Both the position numbers and the translations under genes were made by a program. A model generated the notes under the pieces. The model was not told the DNA's origin and made no database searches. It worked only from the letters and a program-made list of their open reading frames with translations. Shown here one piece after another: positions 62,101 to 64,000 of a stretch of 64,000 bases of DNA. The stretch's first letter is position 1; each line of letters starts with the position of its first letter. Origin of the DNA: Cinnamomum chago (Eukaryota; Streptophyta; Magnoliopsida; Laurales; Lauraceae); the NCBI GenBank assembly GCA_038049695.1, contig CP142453.1, forward strand, positions 111,262,501-111,326,500, read 5' to 3'.

Positions 62101-62396
62101 ACTTTTTTCCATATGGTCAAGTACAACAAGGAGAAGAACAGTCTTCAACTTCGGGGTCCTACTCATATGGTGACTATGGTGAAACACAATATGGTAGATA
62201 TCCACCTGGACCACCTCCACCTCCTCCAAGTTCCTATGATGTGGGTGCGGGCCGTGCGGCTGGCTTCTTTGGATTTGTGGATCCCAATACTCATCAATAT
62301 CAAATTCAATATGGTGCCAATACAAATGATAACACTGATGGGAATGAGGATAACCATAGCCCCTTGAATCTTGGTAGACATTCCTTTTGGTGGTGA
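59163..62396 (+). CDS. hAT transposase (BED zinc finger, DUF659, dimerisation domain) with low-complexity tail
   Basis: The exons are 59163-60822, 60925-61064, 61142-61217 and 61303-62396, in phase with GT-AG introns, giving about 989 residues. I start at the ATG at 59163. The N-terminus has a BED-type zinc finger (Cys24, Cys27, then paired His in FKHHLGH). A DUF659-type core follows at about 220-400. Catalytic residues expected in hAT enzymes are visible: Asp286 in CDGW, Asp347 in TDNGAN, and Glu657 in CERNW, with the C-A-A-H motif at 371-374. The dimerisation domain is at about 626-695 (SSNCERNWSTFSLIHTKVRNRL). From about 754 to the end the protein is Gly, Ser, Tyr, Gln and Pro rich, with a six-proline run and a final HSFWW. 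That tail is unusual in length. The enzyme would act in the nucleus on the element ends. Confidence 0.92.
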
Positions 62397-62749
62397 TCAA
62401 GGTATTTCTAATTCCTATTTCTTTCACTAACTCTCTACTCTCTTTGTCATTTCTAAATTGGTGTTGAATGTTGATTGTTGATCACTTTATAGTTCATTCA
62501 CTTGATTGAATTTGAACCTTGAATGCTGAAGGTAGTGAAGTATTGATATTTGATTGTTCAATGTTCAGTTGTTCACTAATGAGTAATGAGTAATGACCTA
62601 ACTCTTAAGAATTTCTTATGCCTTTATTTCATGTTCTAATTTTTTTTTAATGAGCTTTTCATTACTTTTTAAGTTAACATGACTAAGAAACATGAATACA
62701 TGTGAAAAAACTAATCATTACTATTATTTTCTATTTATACAGCGAATCA

Positions 62750-62975
62750 GCGATACAGGACCTCATATATTGAGGGCACCGATACGCCCCCTTTTCTTAC
62801 TTACTTTTGCAAAAGAACCACATTTTCTTTCATTTTACAATTTTCTGGATTTTCTGGAATTTTTTCAGATTTTTTTGGCGATTTTTTAAAATCGCACCGC
62901 TACGCCGATACGTATCCCCGATACGCTACGTATCGCCCGCTTCGTATCGGTTTGGCGGCGGGCCGATACCGATAT
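62750..62975. repeat. Right subterminal GATACG/TATCG array
   Basis: GCGATAC, CCGATACG, CGTATC and CGGGCCGATACCGATA words cluster here, mirroring the left array in sparser form. Near 62915-62940 the words become CGCTACG and TATCGCCCGC, the same type seen in family A MITEs. Confidence 0.75.
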
Positions 62976-63025
62976 TTTCATCCTTGATTCTGATGGCTCT
63001 TCTTGATTAACCACAAGGATATAGG

Positions 63026-63305
63026 CATGGTTCAAAATTGCATCCGCTACGTAGCACAGCGGCCGCATTAATTTAAAACATTGTTTTTTTCTAATTTCTT
63101 CTCTTCAATAGCCTTTCCTAAAGTTGTCTCTACTCTTATATGGTTCCAAATCACTAAAAAACACAAGATTGGCTGCTACACAAGGTTCAAGTTTTTTTTA
63201 CCACTTAAAAAACTCACTCCTACACTGCTACATATCGCCGCAATCGCAACGTAGCGTTTTGGCCACTAGCCGCTACGCCCACTACAACCGCTATTTTGAT
63301 CCTTG
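63026..63305. mobile_element. Non-autonomous hAT element, family A copy 3
   Basis: This 280-bp element starts CATGGTTCAAAATTG and ends CTATTTTGATCCTTG. It is flanked by a perfect 8-bp duplication GATATAGG (63018-63025 and 63306-63313). The inverse of its right end, CAAGGATCAAAATAGCGG, matches the right end of the full hAT at 16 of 18 bases. It starts only 39 bases after that element ends. Confidence 0.9.
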
Positions 63306-63913
63306 GATATAGGGACTTACTAATTAATCTTTGGTTCCATTGCTGGAGTGGTGGACACATGGTTGAGTTCAGTCAAAAGAAAGAGATTGGGCAATGAGGA
63401 CTTCAATTATTTTTATGTATTATATGGTGATATTGGACCCATAGACCCTATACAGTCCCAACCAACTCCTTGGTCCCGACTGGGGGATTGGAGGCCACCT
63501 CTTTGATGAGCCATAGCTCAAGCTCATATTGATCCATTGATCTTATCCGTTTGTTGTAGGCAAAGTGTGGTCAACTCACTTGTGGCCTAATAAACAAAAT
63601 TTAATAAGAGAGTTGCTAATGCCACATCCCAAACTTCACTGAGCACATCCCTTTATTTTAAGACCAATATAACCATATGTGAAATTACCAAAATGGAATC
63701 ATTCATAGTTTCACACCTCACCCAATTTCTCTCTACACTCACCCACCCCCACCCCAACCCCCACCCTAGCCGAGCCACCACCACCCCCTCCAACAGCACC
63801 GCCGGAGGGGGAGAGAGAGGGAGAGGGAAGGAGAGTGGGCGGTGGCGGGTAGGGAATGGGTGGCGGCGAGAGGCGGGTGGAGGCGAGCAGGGAGACGGAG
63901 AGAGGGCAGCAGG
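63306..63913. other. Non-genic right flank
   Basis: No gene is recognised. A C-rich stretch (63742-63790) is followed by a G- and A-rich stretch (63795-63905); the open frame across them is low complexity. It could be the edge of a gene or element that continues past the window. Confidence 0.4.
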
Positions 63914-64000
63914 CAGGGGCGGACCCAGATAGAGGGTTTGGGGGCTGAAGCCCCCACCATACCTGAAAAAGTTAAAGAATTAAAATAAAGAGAAAAAAAA
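63914..64000 (+). mobile_element. Start of a transposable element running off the window
   Basis: CAGGGGCGGACCCAG, then GGGTTTGGGGGC and GAAGCCCCC, resembles the usual end of many plant elements of the hAT/DUF4371 kind. Only the first 87 bases are visible, so the type is not certain. Confidence 0.45.

Larger units (their letters stand above)
57426..62986 (+). mobile_element. Complete hAT transposon, 5561 bp, apparently autonomous
   Basis: The left end is CATAGATGAAAATATCGG and the inverse of the right end CAAGGATGAAAATATCGG, identical at 16 of 18 bases. A perfect 8-bp duplication ATTCTGAT flanks it (57418-57425 and 62987-62994). Both ends carry arrays of CGGCCGATA, CGTATCGGCC and CGATACG words, dense at 57440-57620 and again at 62750-62975; these are likely transposase-binding sites. 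In order, the inside holds a promoter, a leader exon, a leader intron with 154-bp tandem repeats, and a four-exon transposase gene. No stop or frameshift was found in the coding exons. The perfect duplication points to a fairly recent insertion. It lies to the right of the visible WDR26 exons, perhaps within that gene's intron. Confidence 0.92.

Noticed and set aside
61903..62427. Long open frames in other frames over the transposase tail
   Set aside because: They overlap the correct frame, which continues directly from the dimerisation domain; openness comes from biased composition.
63693..63932. 79-codon open frame at the right edge
   Set aside because: Low-complexity Pro/Thr then Gly/Arg sequence from C-rich and G-rich runs; no evidence of coding.

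Overview
This is nuclear DNA from a flowering plant. It has GT-AG introns, plant gene families (R2R3-MYB, plant aromatic amino acid decarboxylase, a KIN/LEA-type stress protein, the plant forms of MIS12 and WDR26) and a heavy load of plant transposable elements. The intergenic style and very TE-rich introns would suit a magnoliid or other early-branching angiosperm, but that is only an impression.

Layout, left to right. An R2R3-MYB gene lies on the + strand (2928-4823, three exons). A 13-exon aromatic L-amino-acid decarboxylase gene occupies 24 kb of the minus strand (7363-31509). I could join all its exons in frame into a 487-residue protein, and its start codon is split by the first intron. 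A gap of about 5.5 kb holds SINEs and hAT remnants. The MIS12 kinetochore gene follows on the + strand (37557-47879, seven coding exons, 244 residues), then a small three-exon LEA/KIN-like gene (50032-51061, 82 residues). The last two exons of a WDR26-type WD40 gene are on the minus strand (53056-55836). Its 5' exons are not found here and probably lie beyond the right edge.

The most striking content is mobile DNA, mainly hAT superfamily. At 57426-62986 there is what looks like a complete hAT transposon of 5561 bp. It has a perfect 8-bp target duplication, inverted ends, arrays of a CGGCCGATA subterminal motif, a TATA box between a G-run and a C-run, a leader intron filled with 154-bp tandem repeats, and a four-exon transposase of about 989 residues with DDE residues and a long Gly/Ser/Tyr/Gln-rich tail. 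Short elements with nearly the same ends lie nearby (45547, 44337, 63026, 14510) and look like non-autonomous partners. Other hAT-type families, a solo LTR nested in one of them, SINEs with long target duplications, LINE fragments, a Helitron-like end and a Tourist-like MITE fill introns and spacers.

The genes do not form a functional cluster. Coordinates of spliced genes were worked out by hand from reading frame and splice signals; no transcript evidence was available.
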